This document shows, one piece after another, positions 8,984 through 18,037 of a stretch of DNA of 64,000 bases. The first letter of the stretch is position 1, and every line of letters starts with the position of its first letter. The notes beneath the pieces were generated by a model, which was not told the origin of the DNA, ran no database searches, and worked only from the letters and a program-made list of their open reading frames with translations. The stretch is from Maricaulis maris MCS10 (GTDB lineage Bacteria > Pseudomonadota > Alphaproteobacteria > Caulobacterales > Maricaulaceae), in the NCBI RefSeq assembly GCF_000014745.1, contig NC_008347.1, positions 1,187,501-1,251,500 on the forward strand, in the 5' to 3' direction. The position numbers were made by a program, and so were the translations under genes.

Positions 8984-10782
8984 GCCACCGTCCTCGAGGA
9001 CATCTGGCGACCATGGCTAAGTGGATTCTCCGGCTGGTGCGACGCGCTTTGCGCCGGCAGCAGGGTTTCGCGCTGGATATCCATGATGTCGGCGAAGACG
9101 GCCTCCGCGGTCGGCCAGCGGCCCGCCCCCTTGCCGAACACGCCGACCTGTCCACTCGGCAGGTCGAGCAGGGCGCCATTGCCCTCATTGACCAGTCCGG
9201 CCAGCGGATGATCCGGCGCCAGGGCGCGGATCTCGACCCGGGCCTCGACCCCGCCATCCGCGGTCGTGCTGCAACAGGCGATCTGTTTGAAGACCAGCCC
9301 TTCTTCATTGACCGCGGCGATGCGCTCGGCCGACAGGTCGCTCAGGCTCTCGCAGGCGATTTGGTCGGGATGGAGGGCGACGCCGAAGGCGTGGCGGACC
9401 AGGATGGCCAGCTTGTCGGCAGCGTCGAGACCGTCAATATCGGCGCTCGGATCGGCCTCGGCAAAGCCCAGGCGCTGGGCTTCGGCGACGGCTGCGGCGA
9501 GCGGCACGCCCTGGCCCAGCTGGCCGAGCACGAAATTGCAGGTGCCGTTCAGCACGCCTTCGACCGACAGCAGCGTGTCATGGCGGGCGAGCAGGTCGAC
9601 GAGTTCAAGAATGGGGACGCCGCCGCCAATGGTGGCCGAATAGCGCAGGGAGCGGCCATTCTCCTCGGCCAGCTCGTGCAGGCGGTCAAAGTCGAGGGCG
9701 ACCACGGCCTTGTTGGCGGTGACGAGGTGTGCGCCTTCGCGCAGCACGCTTTGTGACAGGGCGCGGGCCAGGCCGGTACCGCCAATGGTTTCCACCACGA
9801 TATCCGGTTCACCGCCCAGCGCCCTGGCCGGATCGTCGGTGAAACTCAGTTCGGCGGCTGCCCCGGCGCTGTGCTGGGCCGGGTCGCGGACCAGGACCGG
9901 GTTCAGCGTGAAACGGCCGGGATGGGCGAGCAGGTGCGCGCAGACACCGGCACCGACCGCGCCATGGCCGAGCACCGCAACCCGCATCGGCTTCATCTCC
10001 AGACCATCGCCGGCGCGTTGCTCAACGGCGGCGATCCGCGTTGCATAGGGGCGGCCAAGGGCGGCGACCTCGATGACGACATCCTGTTCCTTGGCGCGGG
10101 TGATGGCCTTGTCCTGCACCAGACCCCGGCTGACCCTGGCGGCTTCGTCATAGTCCAGCTGGTCGAACCGTTTGGCATTGGCGACCTTGGCCGGATCATC
10201 GGTATAGACCCCGTCGACATCCTTGATCAGGCGCACCCGGTCGGCGCCCAGCCAATGGGCGAATTCGACCGCCGTCAGATCCGTGCCGCCCCGACCCAGG
10301 GTGACAGGACCATCAGCGCCTTCGCCAAAGAAACCCGGTGCCACGATCACATCGACCGATGCGAAGCGCTTGAGCACGCGGCTGGCGTCGAGACCGGTGA
10401 GGTTGGCATCCAGGGCCTCGCCTTCAGCCCGCAGCCCCATTTCGTGGGGGTCAAGGACGGCCGAGGGGATGCCGGAACGTTCCAGGGCGAGGCCCATCAG
10501 GGCCGCCGACTTCAACTCACCGCAGCGCACCAGGCGCGCCAGCAGGGCATCGCTGCAGCCCTGGCCGACATCATTGCCGACCCCGAACAGCGCATCGGTC
10601 TCGCCATCGAGCGCCGAGACCACCGCCACGACTTTCTCGCCGGCGCGGACATGGCGATAGATCTCGTGGGCGGCGCGGGCATAGTCATCCGGCTTGAACA
10701 GGACTGAGCTGCCGAATTTCAGCACGCAAAGTTTGAGAGGGCGGTCGGCTTGGTCTGGCTGGGGTTGGTCTGGCAAGGCCAT
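8980..10782 (-). CDS. thrA: Bifunctional aspartokinase-homoserine dehydrogenase lacking the internal ACT region
   Basis: 600 aa. Residues about 17-255 are an aspartokinase catalytic domain (KFGSS at 22, TLGRGGTDLTA at 161, KDVDGVYTDDP at 187). Residues about 266-580 are homoserine dehydrogenase (LGHGAVGAGV nucleotide loop, TANKAVVA, GGGVPILELV, GVLNGTCNF, AEADPSADIDGLDAADK). E. coli ThrA is about 820 aa because two ACT-type regulatory domains lie between the catalytic halves. Here only about 10 residues separate them, so allosteric threonine inhibition of the usual kind is probably absent. First gene of the thr operon; control is probably by the upstream attenuator. Confidence 0.93.
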   Translation of the reverse strand: MALPDQPQPDQADRPLKLCVLKFGSSVLFKPDDYARAAHEIYRHVRAGEKVVAVVSALDGETDALFGVGNDVGQGCSDALLARLVRCGELKSAALMGLALERSGIPSAVLDPHEMGLRAEGEALDANLTGLDASRVLKRFASVDVIVAPGFFGEGADGPVTLGRGGTDLTAVEFAHWLGADRVRLIKDVDGVYTDDPAKVANAKRFDQLDYDEAARVSRGLVQDKAITRAKEQDVVIEVAALGRPYATRIAAVEQRAGDGLEMKPMRVAVLGHGAVGAGVCAHLLAHPGRFTLNPVLVRDPAQHSAGAAAELSFTDDPARALGGEPDIVVETIGGTGLARALSQSVLREGAHLVTANKAVVALDFDRLHELAEENGRSLRYSATIGGGVPILELVDLLARHDTLLSVEGVLNGTCNFVLGQLGQGVPLAAAVAEAQRLGFAEADPSADIDGLDAADKLAILVRHAFGVALHPDQIACESLSDLSAERIAAVNEEGLVFKQIACCSTTADGGVEARVEIRALAPDHPLAGLVNEGNGALLDLPSGQVGVFGKGAGRWPTAEAVFADIMDIQRETLLPAQSASHQPENPLSHGRQMSSRTVA

Positions 10783-10856
10783 GGGTCGGGTCCTTCGGGT
10801 CGGGTCGTGTGATGGGTCGGGTTGAGGTGTGGTGGGGGTGGTGAAAAATCGGCATG

Positions 10857-10887
10857 AAAAAACCCGCTGCCGGTGAGGGAGCGGGTT
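10857..10887 (-). terminator. Attenuator (intrinsic terminator) of the thr operon leader
   Basis: On the minus strand AACCCGCT (10887-10880) pairs with AGCGGGTT (10868-10861) and is followed by TTTTTT (10862-10857). It sits 27 bp after the leader-peptide stop and 75 bp before thrA, the classical position for transcription attenuation. Confidence 0.88.
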
Positions 10888-10914
10888 CGGTGTGTTGCGG
10901 TTTGTCTGGTTCCG

Positions 10915-11064
10915 CTACGCCACGCCGGCCGCCCCCCTGGTCCAGGAGGTCGTCGTGATAATCATGGTGGTGGTACCGAGGCCGCCGTCGATGCCGCAGC
11001 CGGTCACGCCCGAACCCGAAAGGGTCGGACGGAGGCTGCTGGTCAGGGTCATGGCGAAGGCCAT
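10915..11064 (-). CDS. thrL: thr operon leader peptide with Thr/Ile control codons
   Basis: 49 aa from the ATG at 11064, which has AGAGGA 9 bp upstream; a second in-frame ATG is at 11052. The C-terminal part reads GLGTTTMIITTTSWTRGAAGVA*, with three Thr, Met, two Ile and three Thr codons in a row. This is analogous to the E. coli ThrL control run of Thr and Ile codons. Ribosome stalling here when charged tRNA-Thr or tRNA-Ile is scarce would disfavour the terminator at 10857-10887 and allow thrABC expression. The peptide itself probably has no other function. Confidence 0.85.
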   Translation of the reverse strand: MAFAMTLTSSLRPTLSGSGVTGCGIDGGLGTTTMIITTTSWTRGAAGVA

Positions 11065-11137
11065 ATCGACAAATCCTCTGCCGCGAGGGCGGCGTGCCGG
11101 TCCAGCATGATTGCTGCACCTGCAAAACGTGATGACA

Positions 11138-11166
11138 AGATGTGCGCAAAAATTTCGCGCGGTCAA
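11138..11166 (-). promoter_or_regulatory. Candidate promoter of the thr operon
   Basis: On the minus strand TTGACC (11166-11161) and ACATCT (11143-11138) are spaced 17 bp apart, about 70 bp before the leader peptide. The -35 is good and the -10 weak. It is the best sigma70-like match in the leader upstream region, which otherwise (11065-11368) shows no gene. Confidence 0.4.
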
Positions 11167-11368
11167 ACCCTTTTTGGCAGAATTCCTGTAATCAGGTGTT
11201 AAAGGGCGCATTCACGAGCATGATTTTCTCCGGTCAGGCGAGTGCGCGCGTTTGGAGAGGGGCTCGCCGGCGGAGCGCGTGCTGGCGCCGGCGGGTCGGG
11301 TCGGGCACTCTTCTGCCCGTCAGCGGGTCTCGCCATGAGGGTGCCCGGGCATATTCGAGGGAGGCGGC

Positions 11369-11779
11369 ATGGTCCGGATGATATTGGCGGTCCTGGCAGG
11401 CGTGATCGCGGGCGGCATCGTGACCGGTGTGCTGGAGGCCCTGGGACATATGGCAATGCCTTTGCCGGAGGGTTTGATCCCTGAAGACCTGAATGACCGC
11501 GAGGCCCTCAACGCGGCTCTCGCGCAGGTTCCGGACGCCAATCGCGTCGCGGTGATCGCGGCCTGGGCCGGCGGGGCCCTGATGGCCGGATGGGTGACCA
11601 CCACGCTGGCGCGGCGGCATCATCTGGCGCTGGCCCTGGTCGCCGGCGGCGGCTTGTTGTTCGCCGGGCTGAGCAATCTCATCCTGATCCCCAGCCCGCT
11701 ATGGATGTGGGCCTTCGGTCTGGCAGTCTTCCTGCCGATGGCCTGGCTGGGTTATCGGCTGGCGGGCAAGCGGGGGTGA
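11369..11779 (+). CDS. Small integral membrane protein, function unknown
   Basis: 136 aa with four hydrophobic segments at about residues 3-25, 60-80, 86-105 and 108-128. A short polar loop of about 30 residues rich in acidic residues follows helix 1. The ATG has GGGAGGCGGC directly upstream. No conserved motif that I recognise. It stands alone between the divergent thr leader and a repeat-filled gap. Confidence 0.6.
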   Translation: MVRMILAVLAGVIAGGIVTGVLEALGHMAMPLPEGLIPEDLNDREALNAALAQVPDANRVAVIAAWAGGALMAGWVTTTLARRHHLALALVAGGGLLFAGLSNLILIPSPLWMWAFGLAVFLPMAWLGYRLAGKRG

Positions 11780-11818
11780 GCTCGGGTCGCGCGGAGCGGT
11801 TCTGACTTGTCGTGCCCC

Positions 11819-11922
11819 CCTGGTTCCATGTCTTGAACTCTTCCCTCGACACAAACATTACGCCCCAATCCACAGTCATCCCCCGGATGTCCGCTTCGCG
11901 CGCCCCGTGAGATGACGGTTTT
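11819..11922. repeat. Direct repeat unit 1 with degenerate GTCATCC palindrome
   Basis: CTTGAACTCTTCCCTCGACA followed by ACGCCCCAATCCACAGTCATC is repeated with small changes at 12119-12173. The unit ends in a shortened palindrome running from GTCATCCCCCGG (about 11875) to GAGATGACGG (ending about 11918). Non-coding. Confidence 0.6.
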
Positions 11923-11965
11923 TGAGGATTGAAGGAGAAGAGGCGCGCCTCGCGCGCACCTTGAT

Positions 11966-12095
11966 CCATAGATACCTTGTCAGCCAGCGGGCCGTATCCG
12001 GTTCTTGAGGTCAAGGGCGGCGCAGCCGCCGCTTCGCGGTTTCACCCTTGAGCTCAAGAACCGGATACGGCTAACTCCCGGCAAGGGATTTATGG
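11966..12095. repeat. 130-bp palindromic repeat element, copy A
   Basis: Exactly 130 bp, the same length as copies B (45633) and C (61071). The inner arms GCCGTATCCGGTTCTTGAG and its exact reverse complement flank a conserved centre that includes GCTTCGCGGTTTCACCCTTG. The outer arms begin CCATAGATACCTTG and end AGGGATTTATGG. Non-coding; the whole element would fold into one long hairpin with bulges. Confidence 0.88.
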
Positions 12096-12107
12096 TGGGG
12101 TGAGCGC

Positions 12108-12270
12108 CTGTGGCTCCACGCCTTGAACGCTTCCCTCGACACAAAGAAAAAGCCCCCAATCCACCGTCATCCTGACGAAAGTCAGGACCCAGGCTGCGAC
12201 GCACGCTGTTGCCTGGCTTGGCCAAGCCGGGACTGCGAGCCTGGGTCCCGGCCTTCGCCGGGATGACGGT
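12108..12270. repeat. Direct repeat unit 2 ending in a 108-bp GTCATCC palindrome
   Basis: The unit repeats the sequence at 11819 and then carries a palindrome at 12163-12270. Arms ACCGTCATCCTGACGAAAG and CTTCGCCGGGATGACGGT are the outer ends of 33-nt arms that differ only by transitions, so the RNA pairing is kept. Each arm also holds its own small hairpin (CCTGACGAAAGTCAGG; CCCGGCCTTCGCCGGG). GTCATCCCGGCGAAGGCCGGG-type repeats are widespread in alphaproteobacterial genomes. The rest of 11780-12339 has no gene. Confidence 0.75.
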
Positions 12271-12339
12271 AACTAGCGGCGCGAACAAGGATGATCAGGA
12301 GCCTCGGGCGGTTGGGCAGCGGCGCGCCTAGCCCAAAGC

Positions 12340-12369
12340 AAAAAAAGCCCCGACCAACCGGCCGGGGCT
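12340..12369 (-). terminator. Rho-independent terminator of pckA
   Basis: On the minus strand AGCCCCG (12369-12363) pairs with CGGGGCT (12352-12346), followed by TTTTTTT. It lies 30 bp past the pckA stop codon. Confidence 0.88.
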
Positions 12370-12397
12370 TTTGTGTCTGTAGTCGCGCTCGGTGGCG

Positions 12398-14011
12398 TTA
12401 CTCAGCCGCAGTCAGCTCGCGCACTTTCGGAGCGGCAGCGCGGACATAGGGCGCCACATGCGCTTCGAAGGTCTTGAAGTTTTCGATGAACATGGTGGCG
12501 AGCTTGGCGGCTCGGTCATCATAAGCGGCCTTGTCCGACCAGGTCGAACGCGGATCGAGGATGCTGGCATCGACGCCATCAACCGCGATCGGCACCATGA
12601 AGCCGAAATTCGGGTCTTCGCGGAAGGCAGCGCTGTTGAGCGAACCGTCCATGGCAGCGTTGAGCAGGGCGCGGGTAGCTTTGATCGGCATGCGGTTGCC
12701 GGTACCGTAGGCGCCGCCGGTCCAGCCGGTATTGACCAGCCAGCAATCGACCTGGTGCTCGGCGATCAGCTCGCGCAGCAGGGCGCCGTATTCGGCCGGA
12801 TGACGCGGCATGAAGGGGGCGCCGAAACAGGTCGAGAAGGTGGCTGACGGCTCGGTGACACCCTTTTCGGTGCCGGCGACCTTGGCGGTATAGCCGGAGA
12901 GGAAGTGGTACATCGCCTGGGCCGGGGTCAGCTTGGCGATCGGTGGCATGATGCCGAAGGCGTCGCAGGTCAGCATGATGACGTTTTTCGGATGGCCACA
13001 GCGACCGGTTTCCGAGGCGTTGGGAATGGCCGACAGCGGATAGGCGCCGCGGCTGTTCTCGGCCAGGCTGTCATCATCGAGATCAAGGACGCGGGTCTGC
13101 GGATCCATGACCACGTTTTCCAGCACCGTGCCCCACATCTTGGTGGTGGCATGGATTTCCGGTTCGGCTTCGGCCGACAGGCGGATCATCTTGGCGTAGC
13201 AACCGCCCTCGAAATTGAACAAGCCGTTGGGCGACCAGCCATGCTCGTCATCACCGACCAGCGTGCGGCTGGCATCGGCGGAGAGGGTGGTCTTGCCGGT
13301 GCCCGACAGTCCGAAAAAGATCGTCGCGTCCTCGCCGTTCGGGTTGGAATTGACCGAACAATGCATCGGCATGACGCCCTTGGCGGGCAGCAGGTAGTTG
13401 AGGATGGTAAAGACCGACTTCTTGGTCTCGCCGGCATAGGACGTCCCGCCGATCAACACGATACGGCGCGCAAAATCGACACCGATCACGGTCTCGGAGC
13501 GGCAGCCGTGACGGGCCGGGTCAGCCTTGAAGCTGGGCAGGTTGATGATGGTGAACTCGGCTGCGAAACCGGCATATTCCTCGGCCGCGGGAACGCGCAG
13601 GAGATGGCGGATGAAGAGCGAGTGCCAGGCCAGCTCGTTGACGACCCGCACCGGCAGGCGGTGATCGAGGTCAGCGCCACCGAATAATTGCTGAACGAAG
13701 AGTTCCTTGCCGGCCATGTGGGCCTGGAAATCCGTCCACAGCGCGTCGAAATGCTCCGGCGAGATGGCGGCATTATTGTCCCACCACACCTGGTCTTCGG
13801 TTTCGCTGTCGCGGACGGTGAACTTGTCCTTGGCCGAGCGGCCGGTATGGGCGCCTGTCTTGACGACGAGGGCGCCACCTTCGGCGACTTCGGCTTCGCC
13901 GCGCTGTACCGCTTCCTGGTAGAGCCGCGGCTCGTTCCAGTTGAGATTGACCGTCCCGGCCTGGATTCCCAGTGCTTCGAGACCGCCATCAAGACGTTCT
14001 GACTTGGACAT
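12398..14011 (-). CDS. pckA: Phosphoenolpyruvate carboxykinase (ATP)
   Basis: 537 aa, the normal length for the ATP-dependent enzyme, which converts oxaloacetate to phosphoenolpyruvate as the entry step of gluconeogenesis. [13 protein letters not shown] (near residue 230) is the kinase-1a P-loop; FEGGCYAK and the metal/oxaloacetate-site residues around IGGTSYAGE and [14 protein letters not shown] precede or follow as in the family. GGAAGG lies upstream of the ATG. Monocistronic with its own terminator. Together with pyruvate carboxylase at the window end it completes the pyruvate-oxaloacetate-PEP branch. Confidence 0.97.
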
Positions 14012-14242
14012 GTTTTTCCTTCCCCCGGTGATCCCGCGACGCTTTTTTGCGCCGTCAGACTGGCACCTTCCTGCCCGACACTCGCTTCAAAACGAGGCAT
14101 GTGCGGGCCTTGTACGTTGGCACAGGCAAGTCACTTGCCAGCGCCGCCAAACACTCATGGTATGGGGCCGGTAGCAGATCGAAAGTGTCCAGAAAAGCCA
14201 AAAAGGCACGGTTCCGTAGCGCAATTTCGGTGAGGGAAGTCC

Positions 14243-15355
14243 ATGTTATCGCGAACATTTTTTGTAACAATCGCAAATTTTGCTTTTCTTTGCAGCAACA
14301 TCGCCGAGGCCCAGGCCGAGACAGCTCCGCCGGTGCAGGAATCGCATTTTCTCGAGCTGGCCCTGGACTGTGTTGACCGCGAATACCCGAACAAGATCTC
14401 CCATGTCCTGCAGGACGACTCGGACGCCCGCACGCCGCGCGACATGCACCCCGCCTTTTACGGTTGTTATGACTGGCATTCCGCCGTGCATGGGCACTGG
14501 TTGATTGTCCGCTTGCTGCGCGGTGGTCTGGATGCCGATGCCGAGCTGGCCGCGACCGCCGCGCTGGACCGGCACCTGACGCCGGAAGCCATGGTCGGCG
14601 AAGTGGCCTATTTCGCCCGCGAAGGGACGGCTTCGTTCGAACGCCCCTACGGGCTGGCCTGGCTGCTGCAGCTGGGAACCGAATTGCGGGAGTGGGAAGA
14701 TCCGCGGGCGCGGCGCTGGGCGGCGGCACTGGAACCGCTGGAAAGCGTGGTTGCCGACCGCTATCGCAGCTGGTTGCCCAATCTTGCCTATCCGATCCGT
14801 ATCGGCACCCACAACCAGTCCGCTTTCGGCTTTGCCCTGGCGCTGGATTGGACCCGTACCGTGGGCGACGAGGCGCTGGAGGCGCAGCTGGTCGAAGCGA
14901 GCCTGACCTTCCACCGCGATGACCGGGCCTGCCCCATCAGCTATGAGCCGTCCGGCGAGGACTTCCTGTCTCCCTGTTTGATGGAGGCGGACCTGATGCG
15001 GCGCGTGCTGGACGAGGGCGCCTATTCGCAGTGGCTGACGGACTTCCTGCCCGGCATTCCGACCGACGGCTCGGCTGGCTGGCTGGAACCGGGCGTCGTG
15101 CTCGATCCCAGCGATGGCAAGCTGGTCCATCTTGACGGGGTCAACCTGTCGCGGGCCTGGAATCTCGAAGCCATCGCCGACGCCCTGCCGCAGGGGGATC
15201 CGCGTCGTGCCAGCCTGATGGCGGCCTCGGCGCGCCATGCCGAGAGCGGCATCGCGTCGGTCACCGGCGATGATTATGCCGGCGGTCACTGGCTGGCCAG
15301 TTTCGCGACTTATCTGACCACCCAGCGCGCCCTTGAGGCGCCGATCGGCCGATAA
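14243..15355 (+). CDS. DUF2891 family exported protein
   Basis: 370 aa with an N-terminal signal-like stretch ending near EAQAE (residue 27). HPAFYGCYDWHSAVHGHW near residue 75 is the hallmark DUF2891 motif. The remainder is all-helical with many aromatic residues, suggesting an alpha/alpha toroid-like fold; this is inference. GAGGGA precedes the ATG. Function is unknown; location is probably periplasmic. Convergent with the pirin gene. Confidence 0.82.
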   Translation: MLSRTFFVTIANFAFLCSNIAEAQAETAPPVQESHFLELALDCVDREYPNKISHVLQDDSDARTPRDMHPAFYGCYDWHSAVHGHWLIVRLLRGGLDADAELAATAALDRHLTPEAMVGEVAYFAREGTASFERPYGLAWLLQLGTELREWEDPRARRWAAALEPLESVVADRYRSWLPNLAYPIRIGTHNQSAFGFALALDWTRTVGDEALEAQLVEASLTFHRDDRACPISYEPSGEDFLSPCLMEADLMRRVLDEGAYSQWLTDFLPGIPTDGSAGWLEPGVVLDPSDGKLVHLDGVNLSRAWNLEAIADALPQGDPRRASLMAASARHAESGIASVTGDDYAGGHWLASFATYLTTQRALEAPIGR

Positions 15356-15375
15356 GTCGGTAGGCCGAGTCAGGA

Positions 15376-16269
15376 TCAGTCGGGCAGGGGAATGTGCTCG
15401 GTCTCACCGGGCGGCAGGGCGAACCGCCCGCCCGTCGGGAAGCCGGCGCGGGCAGCGTCCGACCAGTCCTGTCGGGCTTCGCTGATCGCTGCACGGTCGG
15501 CGGCGACGAAATTCCAGTTGATATGGCGCGGACCCAGATTGTCGCCGCCGCACAGCATGACGCGGCTGTCCGTGCTGGCCATGAGATGTCCGACGGATCC
15601 CGCCTCCAGCACCGCCATCTCTCCGGCAGCGACCGGCTCGCCATCCAGCGTCACCTCACCCTCCACCACATAGACCGCCCGCTCGGCATGGTCGATATCG
15701 AGGTCGGTGCCGCTGCCGGCCGGCATCAGGCCATGCAGGTAGAAGATTGGCGAGAACACCTCGACCGGTGCTGTCCGGTCCCAGGCGTTACCGAGAATGA
15801 GGTCGAAACGACTATCGCCCCGTTCGATCACGGGCAGGGTGGCGGCCTTGTGATGGTGGAAGGCCGGCGCGATGTTCTCCTTGTCCTCCGGCAGGGCGAC
15901 CCAGGTCTGGATGCCGAACATGCGATGGCCCGCCGCGCGCTCGGGCGCCGGCGTTCGCTCGGAATGGACCACACCCCGCCCGGCGGTCATCCAGTTCACA
16001 TCACCGGGACGGATCACCAGGTCTTCGCCGAGGCTGTCGCGATGGCCCAGCGCGCCTTCGAACAGATAGGTGACCGTTGCCAGGCCGATATGGGGATGGG
16101 GCCGGACATCGATTCCCTGGCCGGGCGCGAATTCGGCCGGGCCCATCTGGTCGAAAAAGATGAAGGGCCCGACCATGCGCTGGCGGGCAAAGGGCAGCAC
16201 GCGGCGAACGCCGAACCCGCCAAGATCCTTGGGCTTTCCTGCGAACTTCTGGGTGATCATGCCGCTCAT
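15376..16269 (-). CDS. Pirin family protein
   Basis: 297 aa, bicupin. VGPFIFFDQMGP and RPHPHIGLATVTYLFEG (the latter near residue 55) carry the metal-binding histidines of the N-terminal cupin, and VHSERTP follows. Pirins are iron-binding; some bacterial members act as quercetin dioxygenases, others bind metabolic enzymes. The start at 16269 (MSGMITQKF) has GGAGG about 7 bp upstream; the open frame to 16341 lacks this. A divergent peptidase gene follows about 100 bp away. Confidence 0.9.
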   Translation of the reverse strand: MSGMITQKFAGKPKDLGGFGVRRVLPFARQRMVGPFIFFDQMGPAEFAPGQGIDVRPHPHIGLATVTYLFEGALGHRDSLGEDLVIRPGDVNWMTAGRGVVHSERTPAPERAAGHRMFGIQTWVALPEDKENIAPAFHHHKAATLPVIERGDSRFDLILGNAWDRTAPVEVFSPIFYLHGLMPAGSGTDLDIDHAERAVYVVEGEVTLDGEPVAAGEMAVLEAGSVGHLMASTDSRVMLCGGDNLGPRHINWNFVAADRAAISEARQDWSDAARAGFPTGGRFALPPGETEHIPLPD

Positions 16270-16371
16270 CGTGCACCTCCGGCTGAAATTGCATTGCGAG
16301 CCCACAGCGGCGTGACTTGCGCCTTTCGCTGCGGCCTCCATAGTGTGGTCCGAATGTGTCGGGAGGACTTC

Positions 16372-17787
16372 ATGAAATCAATTATCGCGCTTGGAATGAC
16401 AGTCTTTCTGTCTGCGGAAATACTGGCCCAGGACGGCTTTGTCCTGCCGGCCGGGGACGCCGATACGGCGCAGGCCCTGGTCGAGACGGCGCTGGACAGT
16501 GATCTGGCCTGGGACATTGTCGAATCGCTGACCACCAGCGTCGGTCCCCGTCTTGCCGGCTCCGAGGCCGAGGCCCGGGCCCGTGCCTGGGGTGAGGAAC
16601 TGGGTCGCGAGCTCGGTTTTGACCGGGTCAGTGTCGAGCCGTTCACGATGGAATTCTGGGAGCGCGGCGAGATGGAAATCGTCATGACCGCGCCCTATGA
16701 GCAGGCCCTGTATGGCTCGGCTCTTGGTGGTTCCGGCCGGTCGCCTTTCCTGGGGGCGGTGAATGCGGAGATCGTCTATTTCCGCAATATCGATGCACTG
16801 ACCGCCATTGAGGATGGGGCGCTGGACGGCAAGATCGCGTTTGTTGACGGTGATGCCATGGTGCCCAGCCAGACCGGTGCCGGCTATGGCCCGTCAAACC
16901 AGCGCCGCCGTATCGGCTGGCAGCACGCCGAGCGTGGCGGTGCCGAGGCCCTCGTGGTGCGCTCGGTCGGCTCGGACAGCCATCGCATGCCCCATACCGG
17001 CATGATGAGCTCCATGGATGGCGAGTGGGCCGATATTCCGGTCATCGCGGTCTCCAATCCGGACGCAGACCATCTGCGCCGGCTGCACAATTCGGGTGAA
17101 GCGATCGAGATGCGGATCCGCTCGACCGCCGGTTGGCGGGGCGAGGTGACCAGCGGCAATGTCGTGCTGGATCTGATCGGCCGCGAGAACCCTGACGAGA
17201 TCGTCCTGATCGGCGGTCATCTCGACAGTTGGGACCAGGGTACAGGCGCGGTCGATGACGGTGCCGGTGTCGCCATCACGACGGCTGCCGCAGCGCTGAT
17301 CGCGCAATTGCCGCAGCGCCCGCGCCGGACCATTCGTGTCGTGATGTTCGGGGCCGAGGAAGTCGGCCTTCTCGGTGCCCGCGCCTATGCCGAACAGCAT
17401 GCCGACGAGATCGGCAATCATGTGCTGGCAACTGAATCCGATTTCGGTGCCCGGACCGTCTGGCAGCTTGTTTCGAATGTCTCGGATGAAGGCACGCCGG
17501 CGATCGATGCGGTGGGCGACATTATCGGCCCGCTCGGGATTGTCCGCGGGGGATCAAACGTGCCCGGTGGTGGACCGGACATCATCCCGCTGGCCATGCA
17601 GGGCGTGCCGACGGTGCGTTTGAGTCAGAATGGCAGCGATTATTTCGACCTGCATCACACGCCGGATGACACGCTCGACAAGATCGATCCGGATGAGCTG
17701 GCCCAGAACGTCGCGGCCTATGTGGCGCTGGTTTATCTCGCCGCCGAACTGGATGTGGATTTCCGGTCGGCGACCGAAGACGAATAG
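16372..17787 (+). CDS. M28 family zinc metallopeptidase (exported)
   Basis: 471 aa with a signal peptide (MKSIIALGMTVFLSAEILAQ). The zinc ligands are visible in order: GGHLDSWDQG (His, with Asp), DDGAGVAI (bridging Asp), GAEEVGLLGARAY (Glu-Glu), ATESDFGA (Asp) and DLHHTPDDTLD (His). A PA insert lies between residues about 120 and 230. It resembles carboxypeptidase Q/aminopeptidase types. The start at 16372 is fixed by GGGAGGACTTC before the ATG; the frame is open for nearly 1 kb upstream only because it mirrors the pirin gene. A terminator at 17833 follows. Confidence 0.92.
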   Translation: MKSIIALGMTVFLSAEILAQDGFVLPAGDADTAQALVETALDSDLAWDIVESLTTSVGPRLAGSEAEARARAWGEELGRELGFDRVSVEPFTMEFWERGEMEIVMTAPYEQALYGSALGGSGRSPFLGAVNAEIVYFRNIDALTAIEDGALDGKIAFVDGDAMVPSQTGAGYGPSNQRRRIGWQHAERGGAEALVVRSVGSDSHRMPHTGMMSSMDGEWADIPVIAVSNPDADHLRRLHNSGEAIEMRIRSTAGWRGEVTSGNVVLDLIGRENPDEIVLIGGHLDSWDQGTGAVDDGAGVAITTAAAALIAQLPQRPRRTIRVVMFGAEEVGLLGARAYAEQHADEIGNHVLATESDFGARTVWQLVSNVSDEGTPAIDAVGDIIGPLGIVRGGSNVPGGGPDIIPLAMQGVPTVRLSQNGSDYFDLHHTPDDTLDKIDPDELAQNVAAYVALVYLAAELDVDFRSATEDE

Positions 17788-17832
17788 TCGCCGGGAAGCT
17801 GGCGGGCTCTCAAGCCTGCAAGGTAGATCGAG

Positions 17833-17866
17833 ACGAGCGGGCCATGCCGATGGTCCGCTCGTTTTC
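17833..17866 (+). terminator. Rho-independent terminator after the M28 peptidase
   Basis: ACGAGCGGGCCAT (17833-17845) pairs with ATGGTCCGCTCGT (17850-17862) with one wobble pair, followed by TTTT. The nearby gap 17867-18037 shows no gene. Confidence 0.85.
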
Positions 17867-18037
17867 TGTCGTGCCGCAGTTTTGCCCTGATTGATCCAGA
17901 ATTCATCGCAAATGGTCGCGGTTTGAACGCATTGCCGAAATACCTGTTAATCATTCGGTCGCTGGGGGGCGTCGGATTTGAGGGAAACAATCAGCCCGAC
18001 CAAGGATCCGGAAGCGGATCGGTCAACGGGGGATCCG

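Noticed and set aside
12905-13687. 260-codon frame antisense to pckA
   Set aside because: Shadow of a highly conserved gene; composition follows codon bias of pckA.
15394-16371. 326-codon N-terminal extension of the M28 peptidase frame
   Set aside because: It lies opposite the pirin gene, lacks a ribosome-binding site, and the true protein begins with a signal peptide at 16372.
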